This document shows, piece after piece, positions 46,901 to 60,800 of a stretch of 64,000 nucleotides of DNA. Source of the stretch: Culex pipiens pallens (lineage: Eukaryota > Arthropoda > Insecta > Diptera > Culicidae); assembly GCF_016801865.2 (NCBI RefSeq), contig NC_068938.1:27478240-27542239 (forward strand). The letters are read 5' to 3'. How positions within the stretch are numbered: the first letter of the stretch is position 1; every line of letters begins with the position of its first letter. The notes under the pieces were generated by a model. That model ran no database searches. It saw only the letters and a list, made by a program, of their open reading frames with translations, and was not told where the DNA came from. Made by a program: the position numbers and the translations under genes.

Positions 46901-47790
46901 GGTAATAGTAGTTTATGCAACAAGTTGCAGAAAGATATAACGGTGAACCTCGTTGGATAAATGTACCACTCGTGCTGAAAAAATCAAGTTTTGCAACGAG
47001 TTCCATACAACATTTTTTTGCAATTCCGTCGTGAAACTACTTACTTTTTCTGTCATTCTTGAACGACGAAATAACCTACTTTTCTGTACCAAAAATAACA
47101 GAATCGAATAGCAACACTAAAAGTTGAAAAGTTGAACTCTTCAGCACTTGTTTCGAAAAGTAACACTTTTCAACATTTTTTTGATTTAAACGATTTATTG
47201 ACAAAATACATGAAAATTTGACATAAAATTTCACTCAGTATGTGTTTTTTGGAATTGCAAAAAATGTTGTATGGAACATGTTGCAAAACTTGATTTTTTC
47301 AGCACTCTTCGTATTTATCCAACTCGGTGAACCTCGTTGGATAAATGTACGACTCGTGCTGAAAAAATCCTCTTTTTGCAACTTGTTGCATAAACTACTA
47401 TTTTGCAATTTCAAAAAACACCCATTGAGTGCAATTTTAAGTCGAATTTTCATGTATTTTGTCAATAAATCGTTTAAATCAAAAAAAAATGTTGAAAAGT
47501 TTTACTTTTCGAAACAAGTGCTGAAATGTTCAACTTTTCAGCACCCATTTCAGTGCTGAAAAGTAGAACTTTTCAGCATTTATTTATTGTTGCTATTCGA
47601 TTCTGTTATTTTTGGTACAGAAAAGTAGGCTATTTCGTCGATCAAGAATGACAGGAAAAGTAAGTAGTTTCACGACGGAATTGCAAAAAGTTGTTTTTTC
47701 AACACTCGTCGTATTTATCCAATCTCTTATGGTAAATAAACGATTCGTGCTGACAAAAAATCTTTTGGTAACTTATTGCATACTGTTACC
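46901..47790. mobile_element. Fold-back element, about 890 bp
   Basis: The left end GGTAATAGTAGTTTATGCAA pairs with TTGCATACTGTTACC at the right. Arms share ACGACGGAATTGC, TTTCTGTACCAAAAATAACA and a block around GTTGAACTCTTCAGCACTTG. The centre near 47320 repeats TCGGTGAACCTCGTTGG. A broken copy lies at 29380-30310. No transposase. Confidence 0.75.
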
Positions 47791-48827
47791 ATCTTGCATC
47801 TAGCTTAGAAAAGGCATTTATGATAATCTAAACACTTTTTTTTAAATTTTAATTTTACCGCAATTGTAAAATAAATAAAAAGTGTGTAATTTTATCAAAT
47901 ACTGAAAAATTATTATTATTATTTTATAATGGATAGCTGTCGAAATTGTACGGAGATTTGAATGGAATGAGGTAAATCGATGAAAAATTAGAAAAAAAAT
48001 AATCGTTGTTCGTAGTCTAAGACCTCAGCAAATTATCGAAAATAATTAAAAGAAGGAATATTCTCAAATATCAAGATTGCAAATTCAAGTTTTATTGTAG
48101 TTTTGAAGTTTTGATTGAAAATTTTAGTTTACGTAAACAAATAAAGCCATTAATATTCGACGATTTAAAAAAAGATTTTTCGAAAAATTGGCAACACTGC
48201 TGAAATTGTTCCAGAGCTCAAAAGATGCAAATTCTTGTCATTTAAAGCAAATCAAAAACTGAGATATTTTTCAAACATGGTTATTTGGCGAAATTCAATA
48301 TTTGTGTAAAAATTCGATATTTTTCAATTTCGATATTTTTCAGATTTTTCAATATTTTAATAGCCTTTTTGTATGGAGAGCTGTCAAAATTTTATGGATA
48401 CGAACTAATGACGCAAAATGTCTTCTTTGTTCTTAGAAAAGGTAACCACAAAGTTTTAATAAATCAAATAATACAAAACACTGTAATTTCAACAAAAAAA
48501 TCTTGCCGGGATTTTAGAAATTTTAAATGTATACTTAGCTATAATAAGTTTTGAAATCTAAATTTAACAAGTTGATAAAAATATAAAATTTAATTGAGAA
48601 TTTTGTGGTTTAAATCCAGATTAGAGTACTAACCATTTTTGCTCAACCCAACTCTGTTTTGATTTGGTTAGTACAAACAAATACTGTAGCCAACAAAAAA
48701 AATCAAAACATGTGAAGGAATATGGTTTTTTTTTTCACCTAACATGAAAAAAAAATTATTTTCCGTTTTTTCCGCTTTTGTAGACACAAAATTATTTTGA
48801 TTTTCAATTAAACAGCGAATTTCACAA
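47791..48827. other. AT-rich non-coding sequence
   Basis: Fragments such as TTTTTGTATGGAGAGCTGTC near 48367 belong to the 51-kb palindrome family. No gene is seen. Confidence 0.45.
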
Positions 48828-48900
48828 GGGGATGTAGCTCAGATGGTAGAGCGCTCGCTTAGCATGTGAGAGGTACGGGGATCGATGCCCCGCATCTCCA
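48828..48900 (+). tRNA. tRNA-Ala (anticodon AGC)
   Basis: Acceptor GGGGATG/CATCTCC, A box TAGCTCAGATGG, anticodon arm CTCGC-TTAGCAT-GTGAG giving AGC, and T arm CGGGGATCGATGCCCCG with discriminator A. A T6 terminator lies seven bases after the end. It is a complete, standard insect tRNA-Ala gene. Confidence 0.97.
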
Positions 48901-51063
48901 GATAATCCTTTTTTGATTTGTTTCTAATTCAACCAACCACTTGGTGTGCAGAGGGGCTATCGAGTGGGGGAAATCCAATTAAATTGAATGCTCTCATCAC
49001 GACTGTCGGGAGGTATTGAATAACTGCGTTCACAGTACAGATCAACGCACACGATTTATGGCTAGTAGTTGGTCGAATTATAATCCAACCAGTTGCGGGT
49101 TGCGTTGACGGGCAAAACCAGTTGATCATATTTCCCTACACTGCTGTGACGGACTTGGGACGGGACGAGAATTGGGTTTTTGGGGGGGAGAGGAGGAGTC
49201 GCTGACTGTTACACTCTCGGATAATGAACACAATTACGTAATTACTTCGAGCAATAAATTAAGCGTTGAATAAAATATGAGATTTTGAGGCGCATTTATG
49301 CTCGTGTTCTCAGGGCTTTAATTTTTATTTTCCGCTGCCCTCTGCTTAACAAAAGCATAAACGATGGCGCGAAAAAAAAAAAATACCGGTGCATTTCCTC
49401 AGCCCCAAAATGAGAGGCAAACATTTCACAGACAATTGAATTTGCTAATTTCTCAACAAAAGCGAAGCATAAAGTATTCCTAGATTTATAAGGTTTTTTT
49501 TAACTAAGAATTAGACAACTTCAATACTAAATCTACTTGACTATGCCACTCATGAGTCCAGCTCCCACACGATTTCGTTACCATAGCGCACTGCAATGCT
49601 GCGCTGCACATGATCTGCTCAAATTTAATGTGCATTCATTTGTGTGTTATAATTGCAATTGCGCTAATTAAAATTACACCCACTCTCCCACTCTCCCTCT
49701 GTCGTCCCAAACATGCACCTGGAAGGGGTCTCACACTAAAACGCGCAGAAATGACGGTTGGACATCGCTTGTGTGCGAACGGCATTCAGGGGATCGTCCA
49801 TAAAGCATTTACACAAAGTAAAAGTATTTCTTGCTCAATTAAAATAAACAAAACTCAAAAAAATAAAATAAAATATTATAATTTTTGAAGCGATATTACA
49901 GTATTCATGAATGGCCCCGAACGGTAGCTCGCCAAATCCAATTTATGCTATTTTAACGAGCCCAAACGGGCTTTAAACGCTGCTGCTACTGCTACTCTAT
50001 GGTCGTGAACCAGGTGAACCCGGAGGGTCCCTTCCCCTCCCTAGCAGACACCTCTAATGCAGTAATACCTGTCACGTTTGCACAGTACAGAATAAAAAAA
50101 AATGCAAAATTGTATCAAATTAGTTAAACTACATTTTATAAAAAAATTGACAAGAAAGAAAACAAAATTTAATTTCCGTCAACTATTTTTTTTCCTCAGT
50201 GTAAATTTTAAACTATTGCTGTTGATGTGGTGTTTGAGTAGTGAATGGGAAAATGGGGTTTTTGTTTTGCTCCAACCTTTTTTTTTTGGGTGGATTTAGC
50301 TAGTAACATTGGCAACGGGATCAGGTTTCGTAACGCGAAAATAGAGCGGGCTGCTTCGACTAGTGTATGCCGTGGTGGTGCCGTATTGGTCTTTTACCAC
50401 CCCCTAAATGGAATAATCTATGCACGAGAAAAAAAAATGTTTGGCAGCCATAATAAATTCAGCAATATTGTTTGGAACAAACACGCTGTTGTAAATCGAT
50501 GAATTTTCCATTGTTGCATGATAAACCGTCGATAGACAATAAATAAACAGTTATTAATTGGAGTATGTTTTGCCTGCTTTCGATATTTGTATATTTTATA
50601 ACAATCATTCTATTGTAATTATTATAGACGACTACAATAAAATAAAACAGAACAGGGAAAACAAGTGTTTTCAAAATCATTTTTTCTGGATCATATTCAA
50701 GCAAAATTTCTTCAATTGATATTTGATTGTGCATCAACACGTGGGAATCTTCTGGACAATTATTTTGAAGTTTAATATTGATTATATATTTTTAATTTGA
50801 AGGAGCAACTCGCTACCTAACCAGCAATATTATTCAACTCCAAAAACATTTCCAGGTGGTTTATGGATGGTCCCTTGACAATCATAAGTTTTCAAAAATT
50901 TAAGTACCAACGAAATTTTTTTTCGCGGAAAAAAATACTTTTTGCAGTACTGTAATTTGGAATTTTACAAAAATTAAAAAAAAATGATCGAGCTCTGAAA
51001 AGCTAAATATGAGTTTCAATGCAGCGAAATGCAATTGAAAGTGTTTTCAGTTGACTTCTATTT
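48901..51063. other. Non-coding sequence, mostly ordinary composition
   Basis: No gene is recognised. An end of the poly-C hairpin element (GTGGTTTATGGATGGTCCC) remains at 50855-50873. Short open frames here lack family features. Confidence 0.45.
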
Positions 51064-52420
51064 GAGCAATTCTCTACCAAAACCGGAAATGGATTTTATT
51101 TGTATTTTTTAATTTGGCTCAAACTTTGTAGGGGCCTTCCCTATGACCAAATAAGCTATTTTGCGTCATTGGTTCACTCATAGAAGTCTCCATACAATTT
51201 TGGCTGCTGTCCATACAAAAATGGTATGTAAATATTCAAACAGCTGTAACTTTTGAGTGAATTTTCTGATCAATTTTGTGTCTTCGGGAAAGTTGTAGGT
51301 ATTGTTGAGGACTTTTGAGAAAAAAATAGGTACAAAGAAAAAAAAAATTGCGGATTTTTTTATCAACTTTTTTTTCACTAAAACTCAATTTCCCAAAATA
51401 CGTATTTTTTGATTTTCGAGATTTTTTGATATGTTTTAGGGGACAAAAATTCGCAACTTTTGAGCCATAGAGAAACATGGTCAAAAAATCTGCCGCCGAG
51501 TTATGAATTTTTGAAAAAATAGTGATTTTTGGAAAAAATCGAAGTTTCATGCAAAAACAAGTTTGACATTACTTTTTAATGCAAAATTGAATTTGCAATC
51601 GAAAAGTACTTTACAGATTTTTTGATAAAGGGCTCCGTTTTCAAGATATAGCCACCGAAAGTTTGATTTTAGCGAAATATTTGCAGTTTTTCAATTTTTA
51701 AAAATAGTGACCATGAGTGAGTATTTCTAAAATTTTTTTTTTTGAAAAGTTCAGAAAATTTGCTATAAAATTGTCTAAAAGATTGAAGATTGGACCTCGG
51801 GTTGCTGAGATAGAGCCGCTTTAAGAAAAAGAAACACGAAAATTGAAGTTTTCTTAATATCACTAAAACAACCCACCATTTTCTAATGACCGTATCTGCA
51901 TTAAAAAATAATGTCAAACTTGTTTTTGCATGAAACTTCGATTTTTTCCAAAAATCACTATTTTTTCAAAAATTCATAACTCGGCGGCAGATTTTTTGAC
52001 CATGTTTCTCTATGGCTCAAAAATTGCGGATTTTTGTCCCCTAAAACATATCAAAAAATCTCGAAAATCAAAAAAAAACGTATTTTGGGAAATTGAGTTT
52101 TAGTGAAAAAAAAAGTTGATAAAAAAATCATTTTTTTCCGTGTACCTATTTTTTGTCAAAAGTCCTCAACAATACCTACAACTTTGCCGAAGACACCAAA
52201 TTGATCAGACAATTTACTCAAAAGTTACAGCTGTTTGAATATTTACATACCATTTTTGTATGGACAGCAGCCAAAATTGTATGGAGACTTGTATGGGTGA
52301 ACCAATGACGCAAAATAGCTTATTTGGTCATAGGGAAGGCCCCCACAAAGTTTAAGTCAAATAAAAAAAATACAAAAAATAAAAATGGTCGAAATCGGCC
52401 GATTTCGTAGAGAGTTGCTC
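51064..52420. mobile_element. Large palindromic element, 1.36 kb, best copy of a dispersed family
   Basis: Arms of about 530 bp flank a loop of about 300 bp centred near 51742. The left end GAGCAATTCTCTACCAAAAC pairs with GTAGAGAGTTGCTC at the right. Inner blocks include TTTTGTATGGACAGCAGCCA and AAGTCCTCAACAATACCTAC. Single-arm fragments of the family occur near 7430, 24970, 30900, 35200, 37870, 48360, 56380 and 61980. No protein is encoded. Confidence 0.82.
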
Positions 52421-54062
52421 ATTTACATTTGAATTTTGAATTTTTTTGAGAACATATTTTTTGGGGAGATTTTGAATGGGAATTTGAAAACTTTGACTTT
52501 TTTTTTTGCAACGGCCCAATTAAGAAGATAAATGATGTTAATTTCATTTATCTGTCATTTTTGACGAGAGGAAACATCGTGTTGCCAAAACGGGATGACA
52601 ATGTATAGCATATAATGGAGAGCCATAAAATGTTTCAGTCACAGTAGGGCACTTACGTTTTTAAGAAAATTCTTATTTAAAAATCATTGTAAAGAAAATT
52701 TGTGATGAAAAAAAAAATAACAAAAAAGAATAAAAATTAATGACCAAAAAATATAAAATTTCCAAAACTATATTTTGAGTAATAATTTTCCCATGTTCTA
52801 TGTACTTCGAAATTTCTGAAGATTTTGTTTTTGTTATTTTCGATGTTTTAAATAATTTAGGGAATTAAAAAAGGCATCTTCTGCGCTTGTGGTTAGGATG
52901 TGGAAAATCTGGTACCGGAAATGTTTGTTTTTTAAAATGCTCATTTTTGGAAAATAATGAAAACAAAAATTCAAAAATCTTTTTTAGATGCAAAATCAAA
53001 ATTGCAATCAAAAACAAACCACATTTTTAATAGATTGCACCGTTTTCAAGTTGTAGGCATTTCTGGTGAAAATTTTCGAAACATTTTGTGTTTTTTTTTT
53101 TGCAATTTAAGAATACTTTATAAAGAAAAAGCACCACTACAAAATATACTTGTGAAAGGCAGGAAAAATTTCCAGCATTTTTTTATCATTGTTTATCACA
53201 CTGCTGGTTGGAATCCTCTTTATGATTAAATTTAGTGAAAAATTATTTTTTCTCAGTGTCATCTAAGGCCGATGCAAATATTTTTCAAAGTTTTTGTCCC
53301 TCGGCTCTGGCAGGGGTCGAAAGGCGCAAAAAAATAAAAAAAGATAAATATTGAAATAACAAGCCATAGTTTCAGCATTTGCATGGAAAAAAATGTTTAA
53401 AAATGCATTTTACACTAGTTCAGTTGTTTTGCAATCATTAATTTAAAAAAAATTAAAGTTTTGACGAAACAAAAATTTTAGCGAAAAAGTAAATTGAACA
53501 TCTAAAATTTTCAAAAAAAAAAATCAAAAGATTTTTAAATCAACTCAAATATGCTAACAGTGATTATACACGCAGGGAAACGCATTTGAAATTGATTCAG
53601 TTGATTGTACTTCAATTTTCATTGAAATTTTGAAGTATGAAAAAATATTTTTTTGACTCCTTATTTTTCGGGCCAACTTTGAAGAGGTTAGGGCCCAGAG
53701 ACAAAAACTTTAAATAAAATTTGTATCAGCCTAATTAGTCCTAAAGTTTCAATTGGCGATATTATTGTTGGTTTGATTTTCAATGTTAAAAAAATAAACG
53801 TTTGTAAAATTTGGTACCCTTTTCAATGAAAATGAATTCGATAAATTAATTCACCTTTTGATAGGGCTAATAACACTTATTTTGGACATTTTCAAATGTT
53901 GCGCTAGATTTTTTAAGTTTCGAAATAATTTTTATAGAAAATAGCAGCAAATTTCACAAAGTTTCAAACTTTAAACAATGAAAATCAAACCAATATCCGA
54001 GATATCGCAAGTGGTATAAGATAATAGTAAATCTTGCTTACCAGGACCTGAGCTGCGATGTT
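52421..54062. other. AT-rich non-coding repeats
   Basis: Repeat fragments include AAGGCCGATGCAAATATTTT and TTGTCCCTCGGCTCTGGCAG near 53265-53320, the inverted form of the fragment near 18774. No gene is seen. Confidence 0.45.
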
Positions 54063-54218
54063 ATGGGAAGGGCTAAAACAATCGCGTTGAATTGGCACTG
54101 GATACTCCTAACCGTACTTTTCCAACTGAAATGCTCTGCGAAGGTCTTTTTGGTCGAGCTGGCCACTGGTATAAATATTGTCACTCTAACCACCGACGTG
54201 TCTTTCAATCAGCGATGA
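54063..54218 (+). CDS. Possible small secreted peptide (51 codons), unverified
   Basis: ATG at 54063 opens a 51-codon frame. It has a positively charged start (MGRAK), a hydrophobic stretch (HWILLTVLFQL) and a small-residue cleavage-like site (KCSAKV), which together look like a signal peptide. TGA follows at 54216. A second frame through the same DNA (from about 54077 to 54295) reads with balanced composition and includes GRAGHWYKYCHSNHRRVF. Only one, if either, can be real. No family is recognised and no promoter or polyadenylation signal is apparent. It could be a decayed gene fragment. Confidence 0.25.
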   Translation: MGRAKTIALNWHWILLTVLFQLKCSAKVFLVELATGINIVTLTTDVSFNQR

Positions 54219-57200
54219 TAGAAGAAGAACTTTATACACCTATTTCGAATATCTCCTCTACTGTTGATGTTAATACACCTGCTAGTGGTTCTTAACTCTT
54301 TGTTTGAAACTTTTGTAAAATATTGAACACTGAAATTTCGAAAAGGCAAGAAAAAAAAAACAGTTTTGTTTTTTTTATGTTTCAAGAGAAGTCAAATTTT
54401 CCACCGTGTCCTTCCATTGAGTTCACCACCCTCTCTACACATAAGCCACATTGCGGATTAGCGACTAGTGGCATTTGCCGCTTTCTGCGGCTTGTTTTTG
54501 CGGGGCTTGCCCGTTTTTGCTAAAAGTTGTGGATTTGGTGGCATTTGGGTCAGCCAGCCAGCCAGTGTCCCGATCCAATCAGCACGGGGGCGATTGATTC
54601 CGAACCATGATTTTGTTTTTCGATTGGTTTGAATTTTCTAGCTAGATTGATTTTGGTGGTATTTCGAAAAAAGGATTATATGTTCAAGGCAATTGATTTA
54701 AACCGCGGAAATTTTATCGCTCAACAAATCTTTTTCGAATATTTTGCTATAGGCTTTTTGAGTCAGTTCAAAAATTGTGTTTAAACACTACAAAAACAAT
54801 TTTTTATAGCATTTAAAGCTACCATGCACTGGTCACGTGCACCCAAAACCAACGACTGGAAAGAGAAAAAAATACCCATTCCTAATTTAGCAACGCTATA
54901 CCGACTAAAATTCCGGAAAACGTGCCCGGATGATGGCAGACGGCGGAGCCTCTTAAATTTGGATAATTTCATTAAAAAGTTTTTACTCCTCGTTCGTTGT
55001 GTAGTTTTGGGCGAAAAATTTTCCGGTGAAATGCGCTCTCTACCTCCTGGAATTTATAACGTGTGTTTATGGTTCTCTTTCTTTTTTTTTGTTGCTGTAA
55101 GGGAAAAATAGTATGCAGAGAGTGTGTATCGTTGGCTCAAAGTTGGTCTCCACTGGGAATGGATACTAACATTTTTATGAGGAACTTTAATTAGAGGATA
55201 GTTGGTCGTTTGATAGTGATACGCAGCGTGATGATTTTTCGACTAAATCTACGAAAAAAAAAGATTCAAACCAGGATCACAAGTCATCCTGCATTTTAAG
55301 CAGATTTACCTCCCCAAACTTAATCACAAACACCAACTTAACCGAAACTGCACTCTGGGGAAACATTCCAGGGAGTTCAAGGCTAACTGGCTCTGCTACT
55401 CGTAAAGCACCCCTCCCCCAACAAAGCTTTCAACGAGGATTTTCAGTTTCATTTTCATCATCATGGTGGGAAAATTGAACAGTTTTCCCGTGCAGCAAGT
55501 AGTGGGAGGAAAGAATGGACCATATTTTCCATTCCGTAACCCAGTGCGCGAAACAAGCGCGCACTTGAGGAGGTGGTTCTTGGTCCAAACAAAAAAGCAC
55601 ACACTTGAGAGAGTGGCATGCTTTTGCTTACATCATGGAGCAGCGAGTGTCAAGCTCAATAACGCCATCAGGCGGGGAGATTATGAAAAATGAATGTTTA
55701 CTGGAGCAGCATAGCTTGCAGCCCGCATTCCGAGGAGGTTTGCTTCGGCGAAGAGGGGATCAACCTAGCTCAGAGAACCCACTTGGAGTGGTGGTGCAGT
55801 TTCTGAGGACCTTGGACAGGTCATGGAAGAAATGGTGGGTTGACAAATTTGAGAAACGTGTTTTTTCCCTTGTAATATTTTGCTTAAGTTTTTATTAAAT
55901 GAAGTTAAATCATTGATACAATATTTCCTAGTTTTAGTTTAGAATCTCATGGATCCGAATATCATGTCTGTAGAGATGAGAGAAATTCCGTCCTAAAAGA
56001 AATATTATCTGAGTGTTTAGAACATTAGGCAAGGTTGCCAGATCATCAAATTTTTGGACACGTTGCTACAATCTATTGATTGCCTAGCCAACCAAAGGTT
56101 GGACGTTTTTTTTTGTTTTTTTTTTCATGTTGGATCTGGAATATGTCTAATGAGTAGTAAGATCCAACTTAAAAAGGTATATCAAAATGAAATGATCGCT
56201 TAGATCATAAATTTTGACAGCGTTGCCAAATTTTAGACATGTTGGGAAGGTTTTTTTTATGAAATTTCAATGAACAGTTGTTTTTTGCAAAAAAAGTCCA
56301 TCAAAACATAATATTTGAATGCTGAAAAGTTCAAATATTCAGCACTTGTATCGTATTACACGTTTTGACAATGTTGTATTTTTTTATGATCAAATACATG
56401 AAAATGTTGTTTGAAAATTAATAAAAAAGTGTATCTTTTGAAGGTTTTTTTTTAAATCGAATTGGTTTCTTCGGCAAAGTTATAGGTATGGATGAGAACT
56501 ACATCGACAAAAATGACACATGGAAAAATGCTGATTGTTTAATTAACTTTTTGGTTTCCACATTTTAAATTTATTTTATTTTTTATCCTTTCAGAAAATT
56601 CCAGAATAGACAAAAAAACAATATTACTCTGAGTTAGCTGAAATTGTGCCATGTGGATTCCCTGTAGGCTTAAATTCTTTATTTTATCCCTTTTGCAATG
56701 TTGAGGTTGATTTTCAAATTATTGATTTTGGAAGATCAGAAAATTTCCCAAATGTTTTTTTACAACCCAACCCCGCCTTTAGACGGGCTTCGATTTGAAA
56801 AATCACCAAAAATCCGTTTTTCCACCAATTTTTGATCTTTAAAATGCATTGTAAAGAAGAACTCTTAAAATTTCAGAAAATTTATGGGTTGAAAGTTTTA
56901 CTTGTTTTATGTGGCTTTGCCAATGTTTTTAAAAATGTCATATTTTTAGGGGTCAACTTTGACTGTGTTTTTACTAACATGTCCTATGTTTTAAGTAAAA
57001 AGAAGTATGTAGTATTTTTTCTAGTGTTTTAGGCTATGCTTCTACGCATTTTTTTACAATTTAAATGATAATGGTGCCATTCTATAGCAGAAAATGTGAA
57101 AAACAAGCAAAAAATTGAAAAAGTGACTGTAAAAAACATGAAAAAATTAGATAGGCAAAATGTAATGATAGGAGGGCCAATATACTACCAAAAACAAACA

Positions 57201-57357
57201 TAAACGAAACAAGATAAATGCAAATTAAAATACTAAAAATAAAACAAGAAAAACATAAAACAAGAGAAGGTAAGTTTTTCGTAGAACAAAATTTGCTCAA
57301 AATGACCTCCTAAACACGGGAAAAATAAAAATTTTCGAAAAAAAATTTTTGGCGGTA
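54219..57357. other. Non-coding sequence
   Basis: 54400-55900 has ordinary composition with unsupported short frames on both strands. From 56040 the DNA is AT-rich with fragments of the dispersed palindrome family near 56380-56640. No gene is recognised. Confidence 0.45.
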
Positions 57358-57362
57358 GAGGG

Positions 57363-57823
57363 TGTCCGATTTTGAGTTCAATTTGTGGACTGTATTTTGC
57401 ACTATTCCGGCGGACTTGGGGAACCACTTGGGAGGGTCGGATTATCGCAAGCAACACCGATTAAAACACTCGAGTTTCTCTTGACTACATCTATTTAGCA
57501 ACTAATTTTAAAACTAAAGATTTTCTTCCGAGAAAACTCGCGATCCGCGGCGGCGACTTCCGTCCGATCACTTCGGCTGCTTGCGGCGAACTTGTTTGGT
57601 CCTCGACTCGACGCGCAGAAAATTCTCGTTCGTGCTGTTCGCGCGCCAAAATCTCTCCTCTCGATGCGTTGTCGTTTCGTCGTTCTCTCCTTCTCTCTCG
57701 TTCGCGCTTCGTCGCTAACGACGCCGTGTTGCCACCTTCGTCGTTATCGATCGCAGTAGTCGGGGGGTGCGACACTGCTCAAACGAAAAATCTTCTTCGG
57801 ACTGACAGGTTTCAGCCCGAACA
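57363..57823 (-). repeat. 3' LTR of the Pao/BEL element (461 bp)
   Basis: On the minus strand it starts TGTTCGGGCTGAAACC and ends CGGACA. It is nearly identical to the 5' LTR except for a block at about 57605-57677. The polyprotein frame runs into it and stops at 57715. Confidence 0.93.
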
Positions 57824-60800
57824 TCCTCCCCACCGGAAGCGGCGTTGTACAGGATCGGCCGCTTCAAAACTTTGCGACGTGTCCGCAAGTCAACGACTCG
57901 GACTATGTTGCCCAGATCCAGGTTAGTGTGCGTTATTATCTCAAGTCTTCGGCTGGCCACCTTGGCGGCAAGCCTCCAGTGTTGCTCTGCCCGCCCTTTC
58001 TTGACTTTCTTCTTGCAGGTGAGGCCGAACCGTACGACGGAGGCGTAGATGCACAGCAGTTCTCGGGAAGACACCAAGACGTTCTTGACCAGCATGTGTG
58101 AAAAGCGCGCGGCTAGCAGCTCACTCCGTGCAATCGTGTTGACCGTCTTCGGCACCAGCTTCAAATTCAGTTCTGCGGAGCTCCCTGGGATGACTGATTT
58201 TACGTACCTGCACGCTCCGTATGTGTGCTTCAACGCAGCGGCGTACTTGTGCAGCTCGTCAGCAGCGGCGTTCGCAGTCACCACCCTACGCGGCACTCGA
58301 AGCTTGTCGAGGTCCCGAATCGCATCCAGGAAGTCTTCCTTCACCACCTCTTCTGGTATCTCTTGAATCCATCCAATCTCCTTTTTCCAGACAAGCTTCC
58401 TCACCAACCTTTCGCTGATGAACACCGGCGCAGTCAATCTCGCCGGGTCCGAGATGCTTGAGACGAGCGAGAGCACCTTCGATTTCGTTTGCCGCCCGCC
58501 TCGTACAGGTGGCAGCGTCGCGAAAAGTAGTTCGTCCGCTGTGGGGTTCCACAGCAGACCCAGAGCCTTGATTACCTCCTTGGTTCCAGTTCCTTCAACG
58601 CAGACCAGCTCCTCGCGATTGGCTTCCGGAATGGTCTCCAAGAGTTCCGAACATTCCGACGACCAATTGTGCAACTCGAATCCACCTGTCTTGCACAGTT
58701 GGATTAGCTGCGATTCTTTGATCGTTTGCGAGATGCCGTCGGAGGCGAACACTGCGTTGTCGACTTTCAAATCCTCTTCGATGATCTTGGCTGCTTCTTC
58801 GAGATGTAACTCACACTCACGTTGTTCGTTACACACCTTCACATCACTTTCGCTTGCTTCCAGGTTCAAGTTTTCCAGTATGGCCATGTGCGAGTGAACC
58901 ACTGCTGCTGTTTCTTCTTCTTCATCGCACACGCCACCGACGACCCAGCCTAACTGAGTCTCGCGTAGCATTGGCAGGTGCTCCGACAACTGGACCTCTC
59001 CGGGCAACAGCAGCTTCAGGAACAACTGATTACCCAGCAGTAGATCCACCTTTCCTGGCTGATGGAAAGACGGGTCCGCAAGTTGTACTCCAGGCGGCAG
59101 TTCCCAGTTGCGGACGTTCACTGCGGATGTGGGAAGGTCGGCCGTGACCCTCTCCGTTACCAAGCACTTGACGTTGGCGCTGAAGCTGGAGTACCTCGAA
59201 CGTAGTTGGACCACGCTGCCAGTTGAAGCGTGGGTTTTCGTGTTGTCGATGCCTGCCACGGTGACGTTGGACGGAAACTGCTTCAAGCCCAGCGACTCCA
59301 CCATGGACTTCGAGATCAGGTTGGCTTGTGACGCACTGTCCAATAAAACTCTGCAGGGGTGGGCCTTGTTGTTTCTGTCCATTATGTCCACCACAGCCGT
59401 GAGAAGCAGCACTTGTTGGGTTGGCGTCACGTTGTGGCAACTGGCGGTTGTCAGTTGAGCTGCTTCTTCAGGTTGGACCTCCGGAGCTTGTTCCGGGGGC
59501 ACTTGAGAAATTACCTTCCGTTCCGGCCTTGGACTTCCTTCCGAGTGGAGCAGACTGTGGTGGCGTAGTTTGCACTTCGAGCAGGTTCCAGGTGAAGTGC
59601 ACTTCTTGCTGGGGTGTCCCCTCTTGAGACAGTTGAAGCACAGGTTGTGCTCCCGAACCTTGACCAGCTTCTGCGGCATCGGAAGTTCCTTGAACACTGG
59701 GCAAGCGTGGTTCTTGTGGCCATTGCCACAGATGTCGCACCTGTCTTCCGATGTGATCTCGAACTCTGACGTTGACATGGCGTACGACTTCTGGGTCGAC
59801 TTGACGACCGGCTTAGGCTGGACCGTTGGCTGCTTCTGGTTCAGGTCTTCGCAGCGTTCCAAGACGAAGCACTGGGCCTTCAGGAACTGCAGCATCTTGT
59901 CGTACTTGGGCAGGTCACAGTTCTTGACTTCTGACTCCCAGAGTCTCCGAGTGTCCTTGTCCAGCGCTGCGCCGAGCAGATGGACCACGATCAGCTCCGA
60001 TACTCCCGTGAACTCTTGTCCCAGGAACTTCAAACTCTCGACGTGCCTTGTGCACTCATCCACCAGGCCTCTCAGCTCGACGTGGTCCTCGTTGGTCATC
60101 TTCGACAGGTTCAGCAAACCGTGGATGTGCCGATCGATCGTGTGACGCTTGTTGCCGTACTTTTCCTCCAGAATCTCCCAGGCATGAGCGTAGTTGCCCT
60201 CGCTGATGGTCTTCGCGTCGATCGACCCAACTGCACCCCCCACCAGCGCGTGTTCCAGATGGTAGAGCTTCACCGCTGGCGGATCGGGCGCCTTGTCGAC
60301 CACTTCCTTGAACAGAACCTTGAACTTCGGCCAACTCTCGTAGCGGCCGTCGAACGAGGGGATTGGCATTCTCAAGGGCTGGTGAACAATGACAGGGGGT
60401 TGAGGGGCTTGCGGGGGTGCAGTTGCGTTCAGCGTTCCGTTTGCCCTTGTGGCATTGAACCCGAGCAACTGCTCTTCGAGCATGAGGGCTACTTTGTCAT
60501 GGAGGTCGTCAAATTCTTCGTAGTGCTTGTCAGCTTGCTTACGACCCTCCATGTCGACCATGGCCAGGATGCTTTCGTGGTTGGACATGTACTCCTTTTG
60601 AGCAGTTTCCAACTTCTTGAGGTAGACGTGGACTTGCGGCTCGCTTAGCTGGCGGACTTCCGCAGTCTCCGTAGGGCGAATAGCTTTCAAGATTTTTGTG
60701 ACCTTACCTTTGGCCAGGCCTCGGCGGTGGACGAGCGTCTCGATCTCCATCTTGATCTTGTCCTGCAACTTCCGCTTCTTCTTCTCCTTCTTCACTACTG

